Source: Saprospiraceae bacterium (GTDB lineage: Bacteria > Bacteroidota > Bacteroidia > Chitinophagales > Saprospiraceae). From it: a stretch of 64,000 nucleotides of DNA. The notes below the pieces were generated by a model. That model did not search any database. It worked only from the letters and a program-made list of their open reading frames with translations, and was not told the origin of the DNA. The position numbers and the translations under genes are program-made. Below, in pieces: positions 55,373 to 63,993 of the stretch (positions within the stretch are counted from its first letter, which is position 1; every line of letters begins with the position of its first letter). The stretch is from the NCBI GenBank assembly GCA_020437105.1, contig JAGQWR010000002.1, positions 1 to 64,000 on the forward strand. Direction: 5' to 3'.

Positions 55373-55822
55373 ATGGTCAAAAATATTGATTTATTTATGG
55401 TGCGTAAAAATGTTCTCAAGGCAAGGCTTATTCTCTACAGTAAAGGACGGATCCTGTTGTTAAAGCAACGGAAACAAGCAGGAGGGAATTATTCGCTTGT
55501 TGGAGGTACAATAGAATCTACCGAATTTGCTGCTGCGTCTCTGATTCGGGAGAGTTTGGAGGAGGCGGGCATTGTGCTAAAACGCAAGGACCTGGAATTA
55601 GCCCATGTCTTGCACAAGAAGACCCTGTCGGGCGATCGGATTACCCTGTACTTTAAAGCCCAGCGTTGGGAAGGAAAACCACGAGCTCTGGAACCGGAAA
55701 AGTTTAAAAAGGCAGAATGGTTTGATTTGGAAAAACTGCCGACTAATCTGACCCCCACGGTAGGGCATGTTCTTAAAATGTACCGGGCGGGCAAGTTGTA
55801 TTCGGAGTTTGAAGAAAAATAG
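55373..55822 (+). CDS. Nudix hydrolase
   Basis: The 149-residue protein has a Nudix box, GGTIESTEFAAASLIRESLE followed by EAGI, that fits the family GX5EX7REUXEEXGU consensus. Upstream KARLILYSKGRILLLKQ forms the usual first strands. The substrate is not identifiable. ATG at 55397 is an alternative start. A TAGTTTTG box at 55343-55350 may be its promoter, and a bidirectional terminator follows. Confidence 0.9.
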   Translation: MVKNIDLFMVRKNVLKARLILYSKGRILLLKQRKQAGGNYSLVGGTIESTEFAAASLIRESLEEAGIVLKRKDLELAHVLHKKTLSGDRITLYFKAQRWEGKPRALEPEKFKKAEWFDLEKLPTNLTPTVGHVLKMYRAGKLYSEFEEK

Positions 55823-55826
55823 GGCA

Positions 55827-55863
55827 AAAAAAAAGGCTGATCCAATCGGATCAGCCTTTTTTT
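55827..55863. terminator. Bidirectional terminator between the Nudix gene and the Cys-rich gene
   Basis: Perfect 13-base arms (55831-55843 and 55848-55860) with loop AATC and T-runs on both sides. Confidence 0.85.
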
Positions 55864-55877
55864 GAATCGGGACCTAA

Positions 55878-56381
55878 TTAAAAGGTGCCTCCTTTTTTTT
55901 CAGGGTTTGCTACAGGCGTAGCAACAGCTTCGCCATCAGTTGCTGGAGCGGCTGCTTTGGCTTCTGCTGATTTTCCGCTGCAACATGCGCCAGCCTGTGC
56001 ACCACTGCTACAACATCCGGCTGCTTTTGTACCAGTTGCAGTCGCACCGGCACAAGATGATTTGCCTGCAGTACAAGCTTTTTTCTCTGACGGACTGACA
56101 TTAACGAATTTACCACTACGGGTACAATACTCTACTTCCTGAAAAGTAGTAGTACCTGTTTCGGTATTCATAACCGTGCGGACATAGCTTACCTGACCGG
56201 TAGCTGCGGAAGTGCGCGCCTGAATGCTTGCATCTTCTGTAGCAGCAACAGCTGCTGCTTCGGCAGCTTGTTTTTCGATACTTGCTTTATCGGCATCTGC
56301 CTTTGCATGTGAGCAGGTTTGAGCCTCCATATTTAGCGAAAAGAAGCCCGCAAGTGCAAAAAGTAACATCAGTTTTTTCAT
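55878..56381 (-). CDS. Secreted Cys/Ala-rich protein of unknown function
   Basis: The 167-residue protein has a signal peptide (cut near MEAQ), a leading CSHAKAD, an Ala-rich helical stretch (about 30-55), a short beta-like part YVRTVMNTETGTTTFQEVEY, and a low-complexity end with paired cysteines, GCCSSGAQAGACCSGKSAE. The Cys pairs could bind metal or form disulphides. I know no named family. It has a signal but no lipobox or sorting domain, so it may be periplasmic. Confidence 0.65.
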   Translation of the reverse strand: MKKLMLLFALAGFFSLNMEAQTCSHAKADADKASIEKQAAEAAAVAATEDASIQARTSAATGQVSYVRTVMNTETGTTTFQEVEYCTRSGKFVNVSPSEKKACTAGKSSCAGATATGTKAAGCCSSGAQAGACCSGKSAEAKAAAPATDGEAVATPVANPEKKGGTF

Positions 56382-56547
56382 AAGTATTTTTTTTTCTAAG
56401 AATCAAAATTAGTTCAATCAAGCTAATAATCCAGTGCAGAAGCACAATTAACCACAAAATTACTTCAAATTAAAAAAGGTTCTAGCTTTGTTCCAGTCTA
56501 TGGATTGCTTTAGTAATTATTTAACTTTTTTTTAAGACATATAATCA

Positions 56548-57558
56548 TTGGCCAAGGGGAAAATAACGAAAATTCTGGTTATTCGGTTTTCGTCGATTGG
56601 AGATATCGTGTTGACTACACCGATTTTGCGTTGCCTGAGTGTACAAACGGGGGCGGAAATTCATTTTTTAACAAAATCGGCATACAGTAGCTTGCTTCGT
56701 CCGAATCCGTATATTTCAAGAATCTGGGCCCTGGAAGATTCTATGAGCAGCCTGTTGCCTGCCCTTCATCGGGAAGGTTTTGATTACATAGTGGATCTGC
56801 ACAAAAACCTCCGCACCTGGCGAACCCGATTCTTTCTGGGGGTTCCGGGGAGCAGTTTCCCCAAGTTAAATCTGGCGAAATGGTTGATGGTCAATTTGAA
56901 AGTCAACCGGCTACCAGATAGACATATAGTGGACCGCTATTTTGATGCCGTAAAATCCCTTGGTGTTCGGTATGACGGGGCGGGCCTGGATCACTTTTTT
57001 CCGGATGATGATACACCAAAACTGCCTGGTATCCGGGGTGGCCGTATTCCGAAAGATTTGGTTTGTTTTGCTATTGGCGGCGCGCATTCGACAAAACGTT
57101 TGCCGATGGAGCAACTGAAAAAGATTTGTCTGGAATTACCCAATCCAATTGTATTGATTGGCGGGGCATCAGAAGCGTCGGCCGGAAAGCAGTTAGCAGC
57201 ACTGGATCCGGATCGTATCTATGACCTGTGTGGGCAGGTTGGTTTACATGAATCAGCTAAATGGATACGTGAAAGCAGTGTGCTAATTACACATGATACG
57301 GGGATGATGCATTTAGGAGCAGCGCTTCGGAAACGAATTGTTTCGATATGGGGAAATACGATTCCGGCATTTGGGATGTATCCGTTTTACCCGGAAGGGG
57401 CATCTCCGGCCTTTATCTCGGAAGTGTTGGAACTGTCCTGTCGTCCTTGTTCGAAAATAGGTTTTGATGTTTGTCCGAAGGGGCATTTTAACTGTATGCA
57501 GGGCCAGAATATACTGCAGATACTGGATCAGGTAAAAAAAGAAACAGAATTACGTTAA
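56548..57558 (+). CDS. Glycosyltransferase family 9 (heptosyltransferase-like)
   Basis: The 336-residue protein has the GT9 start KILVIRFSSIGDIVLTTPILRC and the nucleotide-binding region GGAHSTKRLP and ITHDTGMMHLGAAL, plus FGMYPFYPEG near the C-terminus. These enzymes add heptose or other sugars to lipopolysaccharide core. No ATG is available in a suitable place, so TTG at 56548 is the likely start. It is isolated from other LPS genes here. Confidence 0.9.
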   Translation: MAKGKITKILVIRFSSIGDIVLTTPILRCLSVQTGAEIHFLTKSAYSSLLRPNPYISRIWALEDSMSSLLPALHREGFDYIVDLHKNLRTWRTRFFLGVPGSSFPKLNLAKWLMVNLKVNRLPDRHIVDRYFDAVKSLGVRYDGAGLDHFFPDDDTPKLPGIRGGRIPKDLVCFAIGGAHSTKRLPMEQLKKICLELPNPIVLIGGASEASAGKQLAALDPDRIYDLCGQVGLHESAKWIRESSVLITHDTGMMHLGAALRKRIVSIWGNTIPAFGMYPFYPEGASPAFISEVLELSCRPCSKIGFDVCPKGHFNCMQGQNILQILDQVKKETELR

Positions 57559-57731
57559 ATCTTTCTATTTGTCGCCCAATAGAAAAATATGCATCCTGGA
57601 TGTTTGGGGTGGCGATTATTTCGCTCTAACTTGCCCGGGAAGAAACCGTATATTGGAATAAATCCATTATATTTCGCTTTCGTGATCAATTTTCCGGCTG
57701 TAAGTGCCAAATTTACTATGACAAATCGCAC

Positions 57732-58784
57732 ATGCGTATGAAATGGCTTAAAGCTTTACTTATTTTTCTTGTGATATCCTCCGCCGGCTCCATGCAGGCT
57801 CAGGATATTCATTTCAGCATGTTCACTATGTCTCCATTGACATTGAACCCTGCTTTCACCGGTGCATACTCCGGTACATTTAGAATAGGAGGTATTTATC
57901 GTTCGCAATGGGCGAGCGTGATAACTCCCTATAAGACACCTTCCTTTTATATTGATGCCCCGATTATCCAAGGGTTTCGTGCTTCCGACTGGGTCGGAAT
58001 TGGCGGAATGTTATACCAGGATGAAGCCGGTGTAGCTGGTTTGACAACTGGTACCTATCAGCTTTCTCTATCGTATCACATAGGCCTGGATAAGAAAGGC
58101 AACTCCGTACTGACAATAGGCACGCAGGGTGGAATGACCCAGCGACGCTTAAAGACTCCGGGGTTCCTGACATTTCAGGATGAGATTGAAGGAGCAATGG
58201 AAAGCCCCGATAGAAATATTGTAGGGTTTAATGAAGATCCTAAAGCAGACGGTGGCCCAAACAGTTCTTATTTTGACCTGAATGCGGGCTTGTTGTTTTC
58301 TCAGGTTCTGGAAGACAAAGGTCATTTCAACATAGGTCTGGGTATGATGCACTTGCTCACACCTGATTATTCTTTGTTGAAAAAGGGTGCAGAGGATCTG
58401 CGTGATCTTCCAATTCGGATTAACGCCCATGCAGAGCTTAGCTATGATCTCGGCGAAAACTGGCTTGTAAACCCGAGCTTCCTGTACAGCTCTATCGGGC
58501 CAGCCAGTGAGGCCAACCTACAGGCTTTAGCCGGAAGGTACTTTGGTGAGAACAGAGACATTGCTGTGAAATTGGGTGGTGGTTACCGTTTTGGTGATGC
58601 TGCAGAAGTTATCCTGGGTATTGATTACAAGCAATTCCGGGCCGGTTTCAGCTATGACCTTAACGTTTCCGAATTACGGGAAGTAACAAATTTGCGAGGT
58701 GGATTTGAGGTAGCTGTGACGTATATTGCACGGATCTTCAAGGAGCCAAAAGTTACCCCTATTATCTTCTGCCCAAGGTTGTAA
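57732..58784 (+). CDS. PorP/SprF family T9SS membrane protein
   Basis: The 350-residue protein has a signal peptide ending MQAQ and DIHFSMFTMSPLTLNPAFTGAYSGTFRIGGIYRSQW split around residue 25-60, the PorP/SprF N-terminal signature. The rest is a beta-barrel with LNAGLLFSQ and GGYRFGDAAEVILGIDYKQF. PorP forms part of the T9SS membrane assembly and SprF helps deliver surface adhesins. It is followed after a terminator by an OmpA-family gene, the common porP/porE-like pairing. Confidence 0.93.
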   Translation: MRMKWLKALLIFLVISSAGSMQAQDIHFSMFTMSPLTLNPAFTGAYSGTFRIGGIYRSQWASVITPYKTPSFYIDAPIIQGFRASDWVGIGGMLYQDEAGVAGLTTGTYQLSLSYHIGLDKKGNSVLTIGTQGGMTQRRLKTPGFLTFQDEIEGAMESPDRNIVGFNEDPKADGGPNSSYFDLNAGLLFSQVLEDKGHFNIGLGMMHLLTPDYSLLKKGAEDLRDLPIRINAHAELSYDLGENWLVNPSFLYSSIGPASEANLQALAGRYFGENRDIAVKLGGGYRFGDAAEVILGIDYKQFRAGFSYDLNVSELREVTNLRGGFEVAVTYIARIFKEPKVTPIIFCPRL

Positions 58785-58870
58785 CATTCGTTTTTGTGTC
58801 TCCCGGAAGCATAAAGCATGCTTCATTTTCCTTTGGGAAATTCTAACTCTAATAAGTAAAAGACGCGGGA

Positions 58871-58914
58871 ACCCGGAAACAAGCAACCCGTTTAGTTGTT
58901 TCCGGGTCCTTTTT
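58871..58914 (+). terminator. Terminator of the PorP/SprF gene
   Basis: Perfect 12-base arms (58871-58882 and 58896-58907), then a T-run. It separates the gene from the OmpA-family gene. Confidence 0.85.
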
Positions 58915-58927
58915 CAAAAAATAGGAT

Positions 58928-61054
58928 ATGAGAAATCTGCTTTTGGTAATCTGTGTGCTGGCTTTTGCCACTGCGTTAAGTGCGCAGCCTTTGCGGGAAT
59001 CGACCTATGCGACTAAGATTCGCAATGCGGAAGAATCCCTCGAAAAGATGGATTATTACAACGCTCTGGATTATTATGAGCAAAGTTATGATGAGCGTAA
59101 AGATTATGATATAGCTATTACAATTGCGGAGCTGCACTATCAGCTTCGGGATTATAAAAAAGCTGCATCCTGGTACACCCGCGTATTGCGTCGCGATAAA
59201 AAAGACGACTATGCTGCCTACCGGTTTGCTTATGCACGCTCGCTCAAAATGAATGGCGAATACGATGAGGCTATCGCTGAATTCCAGAAATTTATTGAAT
59301 CGACAACAGACGAGACTTTAAAAGAACTCGCTCAAAATGAAGTCAATGGCGCTGAATTCGCAAAGGTTGCGCAGGAGGTGGAAGGCTTGACTATCACAAA
59401 TGTCGGTACGAAAGTTAATACCCGGTCTTCCGAGTATTCCCCGTTCCTCGATCCGGATGGTTCTACCATGTATTATTCGGGTCCGAATACAGATGAGCTA
59501 ATTGTAATGGACGATGGCGAAACAATGAGTTATATCCAGGTTTATGCATCTACTAAATCTGATAACGGTTGGGGCGAACCAAGCGCATTGGGCCAGGCCA
59601 TAAACCGCGAAGGGTATCATACAACAGGCGGTGCAGTATCTAAAGATGGACGGCGCATGTATTTTACCCGCAATTTATTGAGTGGGAATGTGCCTTCAGA
59701 AAGTAAAATCTACTACAGTGAAAAAGGCAGTAGTGGTTGGGGACCTGCCACCGAGCTTCAGGGTTTGAATGGTGACTACCTGGCAATGCATCCTTGTCCG
59801 GGAGAGCTTTTTGGAAACGAAGTGCTCTATTTTACTTCCGATATGGAAGGCGGATATGGCGGCAAGGATATTTACTATGCTACCTATAAAGGTGCAGGTG
59901 TTTATGGTGATCCGGTAAACCTGGGTCCTAAGATCAATACTGCCGGTGATGAGGTTACGCCATTTTATCGCGATGGTACTTTGTACTTTAGTTCTACCGG
60001 CCATCCTGGCCTTGGCGGACAAGATATATTTTCAAGTGTTTGGGATGGTGCCCGATGGAGCGAACCTGCCAATATGGGTAAAGGGTATAATACCAGCCTC
60101 GATGAGACTTATTTCATGTTAGATGGTGAAGGTTATACTGGTTTGTTAACTTCCAACCGGGAAGGAACACGTTCGCTGAAAAGCAAAACCTGCTGTGATG
60201 ACATTTACTATGTTAGCCTGAAGGTGATCGAAATTGATCTCCTGGCTAAGATTTATGATTCTGAAACGAATGAGCCACTGAACGGGGCAACATTCCAGAT
60301 CATGGAAATGGTAGAAGATAAACCGGGAAATCTACGCAACAAAACAAATGTTGAAGGCAATGATTTTGCTTTTCCGCTTGAATTGGATCTGCCTTATAAA
60401 ATCATTGTTTCCAGGGAGGATTATTTCCCTGATACAATCGTATTTAATACTGTTGGTATTCTGGACTCTAAAACATTTGAGACCGCAATCAAGCTTGATC
60501 CGGCACCTGTATATGTGACGTTTACCAGCGAGACGCCAATCGTACTTCAAAACATATACTACGACTTTAATGACGATAAGATCCTTGCTGAAGCAGAGCA
60601 GGATTTGCAATTAGTCCTGGAGTTGTTGAATGAATATCCTGATATGGTCATTGAGCTTTCATCTCACACGGATTTCCGTGGAGAAGAGGATTATAACCGG
60701 AACCTGTCTCAGCGTCGGGCTGAATCGGCTCGTCGTTGGTTGCTTGCAGCCCAGGAAGGATTGCCACGTCGTCGGATTCAGGCGAAGGGGTATGGAGAAT
60801 CACAACCGGTTACCATTACCGCAAAACTGGCTGCGGAGTTTCCGTTCCTGAAAGAAGGCGATGTGCTCACTGAAGAGTTTATCAATGCCCTTGAAACAGA
60901 GGAGCAGAAAGAAGCTGCTCACCAGGTTAATCGCCGTACGGAGTTCCGGATTGTTGCCGGACCGACCAGTATTAAAATTGAGGAAACCCGATTGATCCGT
61001 AAGGGTAAAACAGAACTCGATCAGCCTGTCAAGGAAGAAGAAAAAAAAAAGTAG
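58928..61054 (+). CDS. OmpA-family protein with TPR and beta-propeller (PorE-like)
   Basis: The 708-residue protein has a signal peptide ending ALSAQ, TPR-like helices (about 30-140), a WD40/PD40-type propeller (about 150-430, with repeats such as MYYSGPN, MYFTRNL, LYFTSDM and LYFSSTG), a CarboxypepD-like strand region and a C-terminal OmpA domain with SSHTDFRGEEDYNRNLSQRR. This order matches PorE-like proteins that hold T9SS to peptidoglycan. The last codons run into an A10 tract before a TAG stop, discussed with the DUF1573 gene. Confidence 0.92.
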   Translation: MRNLLLVICVLAFATALSAQPLRESTYATKIRNAEESLEKMDYYNALDYYEQSYDERKDYDIAITIAELHYQLRDYKKAASWYTRVLRRDKKDDYAAYRFAYARSLKMNGEYDEAIAEFQKFIESTTDETLKELAQNEVNGAEFAKVAQEVEGLTITNVGTKVNTRSSEYSPFLDPDGSTMYYSGPNTDELIVMDDGETMSYIQVYASTKSDNGWGEPSALGQAINREGYHTTGGAVSKDGRRMYFTRNLLSGNVPSESKIYYSEKGSSGWGPATELQGLNGDYLAMHPCPGELFGNEVLYFTSDMEGGYGGKDIYYATYKGAGVYGDPVNLGPKINTAGDEVTPFYRDGTLYFSSTGHPGLGGQDIFSSVWDGARWSEPANMGKGYNTSLDETYFMLDGEGYTGLLTSNREGTRSLKSKTCCDDIYYVSLKVIEIDLLAKIYDSETNEPLNGATFQIMEMVEDKPGNLRNKTNVEGNDFAFPLELDLPYKIIVSREDYFPDTIVFNTVGILDSKTFETAIKLDPAPVYVTFTSETPIVLQNIYYDFNDDKILAEAEQDLQLVLELLNEYPDMVIELSSHTDFRGEEDYNRNLSQRRAESARRWLLAAQEGLPRRRIQAKGYGESQPVTITAKLAAEFPFLKEGDVLTEEFINALETEEQKEAAHQVNRRTEFRIVAGPTSIKIEETRLIRKGKTELDQPVKEEEKKK
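61031..61054 (+). other. A10 slippery tract at the OmpA stop: candidate -1 frameshift site
   Basis: Ten A residues (61041-61050) lie immediately before the TAG stop (61052-61054). The heptamer A-AAA-AAG is in the correct phase for -1 slippage, as in dnaX, and AAGGAAG (61031-61037) precedes it by about eight bases. After a -1 shift the frame is open with no stop into the DUF1573 gene. An assembly homopolymer error would give the same result. Confidence 0.5.
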
Positions 61055-61077
61055 GTAATTCTAACCCACAACAGGGC

Positions 61078-61461
61078 GTGCCTCAGATCAGTGAGATGTC
61101 CTCCCTGTATGGCAGGAAAGACCTGAAAGGGGTTCCGATTATGCATTTCGACCAACGGGTCGTAAATTTCGGAAAGATGAAACGCGGGGAGAAACGAACA
61201 CATGTTTATGAATTCGTAAACCTCGGAGATACACCTCTTATTCTGGATCTGGTATCAGCTTGTGATTGTACCACGCTAACCTATGAAGAAGGGAAGGTGT
61301 ACAAACCCGGCGAAAAAGGTCAGATCAAAATTGTTTTTGACAGCACAGAAAAAGAGGAATCAGAAGAGATTGACATTGATATACTCCTCGGAAATATGGA
61401 ACCCGGTACGGATCGTCCAATTTTCGAGGTGCTTCGATATTCTTTTGAGATCGTTAAATAG
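61078..61461 (+). CDS. DUF1573 domain protein, possibly translated as a fusion with the OmpA-like protein
   Basis: The 127-residue frame contains one DUF1573 beta-sandwich: FDQRVVNFGKMKRGEKRTH, FVNLGDTPLILDLVSACDC and KIVFDSTEKEE. DUF1573 domains are generally exported, yet no signal peptide is seen, and the frame opens directly from the previous gene after a -1 shift at the A10 tract. Without the shift the start would be GTG 61078 or ATG 61099. A terminator follows. Translation mode is undecided; the domain is clear. Confidence 0.8.
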   Translation: MPQISEMSSLYGRKDLKGVPIMHFDQRVVNFGKMKRGEKRTHVYEFVNLGDTPLILDLVSACDCTTLTYEEGKVYKPGEKGQIKIVFDSTEKEESEEIDIDILLGNMEPGTDRPIFEVLRYSFEIVK

Positions 61462-61482
61462 CCTCTTGAGGCACCTAACATC

Positions 61483-61520
61483 AACGGCTTTTCCGGTTTC
61501 CGGGAAAGCCGTTTTTTTTT
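61483..61520 (+). terminator. Terminator after the DUF1573 gene
   Basis: Arms ACGGCTTT and AAAGCCGT, with an inner TCCGG/CCGGG-like stem, followed by nine T residues on the plus strand. Confidence 0.8.
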
Positions 61521-61546
61521 GATCCAAGCCAACATTAAATTCATCC

Positions 61547-62170
61547 ATGGAAGAATCCACCGGCATTTTCGAACATATTCTCCAACAGGTTCAGGCACAA
61601 AGCTTTTTTGATTGGGGTGCTGTTGTATGTGCCATCCTGTATCTCTATTTGATCAGCCTGGAAAACCCCTGGGGTTGGGGTTGGGGTATAATAAGCTGTG
61701 CCTTCTGGGCTTATGCAGCCTACTTCCAGTACGATCTGTATGTGGACGCGATCCTGCAACTATTTTATATCGTTATTAGTTTTTGGGGAGTTTACCAATG
61801 GTTGAAGGGGGAGAAGGATCAGGAGAAGTTAATGATTAGCTGGCTGCGTACCCGGGATCATATATGGCTGATCAGCACAGGCCTTTTAGCCAGTTTGATT
61901 GGCGGATGGTTGTTTGAAACATATACACAGGCTGCTGCGCCTTACTGGGATGCATTTACTACTGTATTTTCGATCATTACCACCTTTTTAGTGATATACA
62001 AGAAGATTGATAACTGGATTTACTGGTTGTTGATAGATAGCGTGTATGTTGGATTGTATTGGTCCAGAGGCGGATATCTTTTTTCGGTACTCTTTTTGGT
62101 CTATTTGTTTATCGTTGTCAAGGGCTACTTTTCCTGGCGGGTACTGTATAAACAACAGGATGTTGTTTAG
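61547..62170 (+). CDS. pnuC: Nicotinamide riboside/mononucleotide transporter PnuC
   Basis: The 207-residue protein has seven hydrophobic helices and PnuC motifs: LENPWGWGWGIISCAFWAY, SFWGVYQWLKG near 76-86 and DNWIYWLLIDSVYVGLYW near 164-181. PnuC takes up nicotinamide riboside by facilitated diffusion for NAD synthesis. It starts 26 bases after the DUF1573 terminator. Confidence 0.92.
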   Translation: MEESTGIFEHILQQVQAQSFFDWGAVVCAILYLYLISLENPWGWGWGIISCAFWAYAAYFQYDLYVDAILQLFYIVISFWGVYQWLKGEKDQEKLMISWLRTRDHIWLISTGLLASLIGGWLFETYTQAAAPYWDAFTTVFSIITTFLVIYKKIDNWIYWLLIDSVYVGLYWSRGGYLFSVLFLVYLFIVVKGYFSWRVLYKQQDVV

Positions 62171-62239
62171 ATTCGGTCTAAATAAGTTGAAAGGGTCAAG
62201 ATGACAAAAAGGTCTCGGTTAGTAAATCGAAACCTTTTT

Positions 62240-62289
62240 TATCTTTGCGGAGATTTTTAGACTCCGTTAGTCGGATTTCGAAAAAATCC
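62240..62289 (+). promoter_or_regulatory. nqrA promoter and leader hairpins
   Basis: TATCTTTG (62240-62247) matches the -7 box. Two small hairpins follow in the leader: CGGAG/CTCCG (62248-62252, 62262-62266) and GGATTT/AAATCC (62273-62278, 62284-62289). The predicted leader is about 100 bases. Confidence 0.55.
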
Positions 62290-62352
62290 TTGGTTATCAA
62301 GCATTTTTGACTTGTTTCTACGAATATTTTTGAACCAGATCTTATAGCATAA

Positions 62353-63993
62353 ATGAAAAACGGAATAACCAAAGCAAGTCTTTTTTTGCTATTCCTTTTT
62401 ACCACTGATATTTCCTTTGCTCAAGGTGATGCTACGAGTGGTAATTCAATTTTCTCCATTGCGCTGATCGCTATTGCCATATTATTGGTACTGGTCGTCA
62501 TTGTGGTAGTAGGCGACAACCTGCTTGCACTGGAAGCGAAGCGGACGGGAGTATCAGAAAAGGGTGGCAATGTATCGATCTTTCCGAAGTGGGCGGAAAT
62601 AATGCGCCCTAAAATGCCAGCCCATATTGATCCCGATAACGTGACGGTATTGAAACAAGGGCATGACATTTTATTGCTCGGTGAAGCAGCTCCGGATGTC
62701 ATTGAAACAGCATCTGTAACTCGATTTGCCATTCAGCCAAAGAACTTTCGGGGCTTAGCACCAATCCCTAAGATGTTGGTGGAAGAGGGTGTCAGTGTGA
62801 AAGCTGGCGATCCGCTCTTTTTTGACAAGAGCAATCCGGATGTCGTTTTTGGAGCACCTGTCAGTGGTGAGGTTATCTCAATCCACCGGGGCGAAAAACG
62901 GGCAATTGATGAAGTGATCATTCTGGCCGACAAAGAGATTCAATACCGGGATCTTGGGAAAATTGATTTGGAAAAGACCAGCAGAGAAGATCTGGTAAAA
63001 CACCTGATCGGATCCGGAGCATGGAATCTTTTCCGTCAGCGTCCGTTTGACTTAGTCGCCAATCCGGCGGATGTACCCAACAATATTTTTATTTCCACTT
63101 TTGATACAGCACCGCTGGCGCCAGACCTGAATCTGGTAGTAGCCGGTAATGAAGCTGCTTTCCAGGCAGGAATCAACACCCTGGCTAAATTGACAAGTGG
63201 TAAAGTGCACATTGGTCTGGACGGTCGCCGCGAGCTTGCGCCATCTACAGCTTTTACACAGGCGGCTAATGCAGAGGTACACTGGTTTCATGGCAAGCAC
63301 CCTGCCGGGAATGTAGGCATTCAAATACACCATATAGATCCGATCACACCATCCAGCAAGGTATGGACACTTGGTGTGCAGGAAGTTATTTCGCTGGGAA
63401 CACTGATCTCAGAAGGAAAATATGATTGTTCCCGAATGATCGCTCTGGGAGGAAGTGAAGTTATTCGTCCACGATATGTACGCACCTACGCAGGAGCTAA
63501 TATCAAGGAATTATTGCAAGGAGAGATTGCTCCGGGCAATGTTCGGATAATTTCCGGTGATGTACTGTCCGGATCACAGAAGTCAGAAGATCAATTTTTG
63601 AATTTCTATGATGATCAGGTAACAGTTATCAAAGAGGGAGATTATTATGAATTGTTTGGCTGGTTGTTGCCATTATCTCCACGTCCGAGTGTTTCGAATA
63701 CCTTCCCTAATTTTCTGTATCCCAGCTTGAAGTTTGAGGCTGATACCAATACACATGGGGAGAAACGGGCATTTGTAATGACTGGTCAGTACGAGAAAGT
63801 ACTGCCAATGGACATCTACCCGCAGCACCTGATGAAATCTATCATTGTAAATGATTTCGAGCGCATGGAAGGGCTTGGATTATTGGAATTGGTAGAAGAA
63901 GACGTTGCTTTGTGTGAGTTTGTTTGTACATCCAAGCAACCACTTCAGAAGATCCTTCGGGAAGGACTGGATTATATGCAAGAGCAAGCGTAG
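62353..63993 (+). CDS. nqrA: Na+-translocating NADH-quinone reductase subunit A (NqrA) with N-terminal extension
   Basis: The 546-residue protein has the NqrA body: AIQPKNFRGLAPIPKMLVEEG, VFGAPVSGEVISIHRGEKRA, the VGIQIHHIDPI and ALGGSEVIRPRYVRTYAG segments. The known protein is about 450 residues and cytoplasmic, without a signal. This one starts with a signal-like stretch ending SFAQ and a membrane helix (about 32-54, IALIAIAILLVLVVIVVVG), adding about 90 residues. The rest of the nqr operon would lie beyond the window edge. The NqrA call is firm; the extension is unusual. Confidence 0.92.
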   Translation: MKNGITKASLFLLFLFTTDISFAQGDATSGNSIFSIALIAIAILLVLVVIVVVGDNLLALEAKRTGVSEKGGNVSIFPKWAEIMRPKMPAHIDPDNVTVLKQGHDILLLGEAAPDVIETASVTRFAIQPKNFRGLAPIPKMLVEEGVSVKAGDPLFFDKSNPDVVFGAPVSGEVISIHRGEKRAIDEVIILADKEIQYRDLGKIDLEKTSREDLVKHLIGSGAWNLFRQRPFDLVANPADVPNNIFISTFDTAPLAPDLNLVVAGNEAAFQAGINTLAKLTSGKVHIGLDGRRELAPSTAFTQAANAEVHWFHGKHPAGNVGIQIHHIDPITPSSKVWTLGVQEVISLGTLISEGKYDCSRMIALGGSEVIRPRYVRTYAGANIKELLQGEIAPGNVRIISGDVLSGSQKSEDQFLNFYDDQVTVIKEGDYYELFGWLLPLSPRPSVSNTFPNFLYPSLKFEADTNTHGEKRAFVMTGQYEKVLPMDIYPQHLMKSIIVNDFERMEGLGLLELVEEDVALCEFVCTSKQPLQKILREGLDYMQEQA

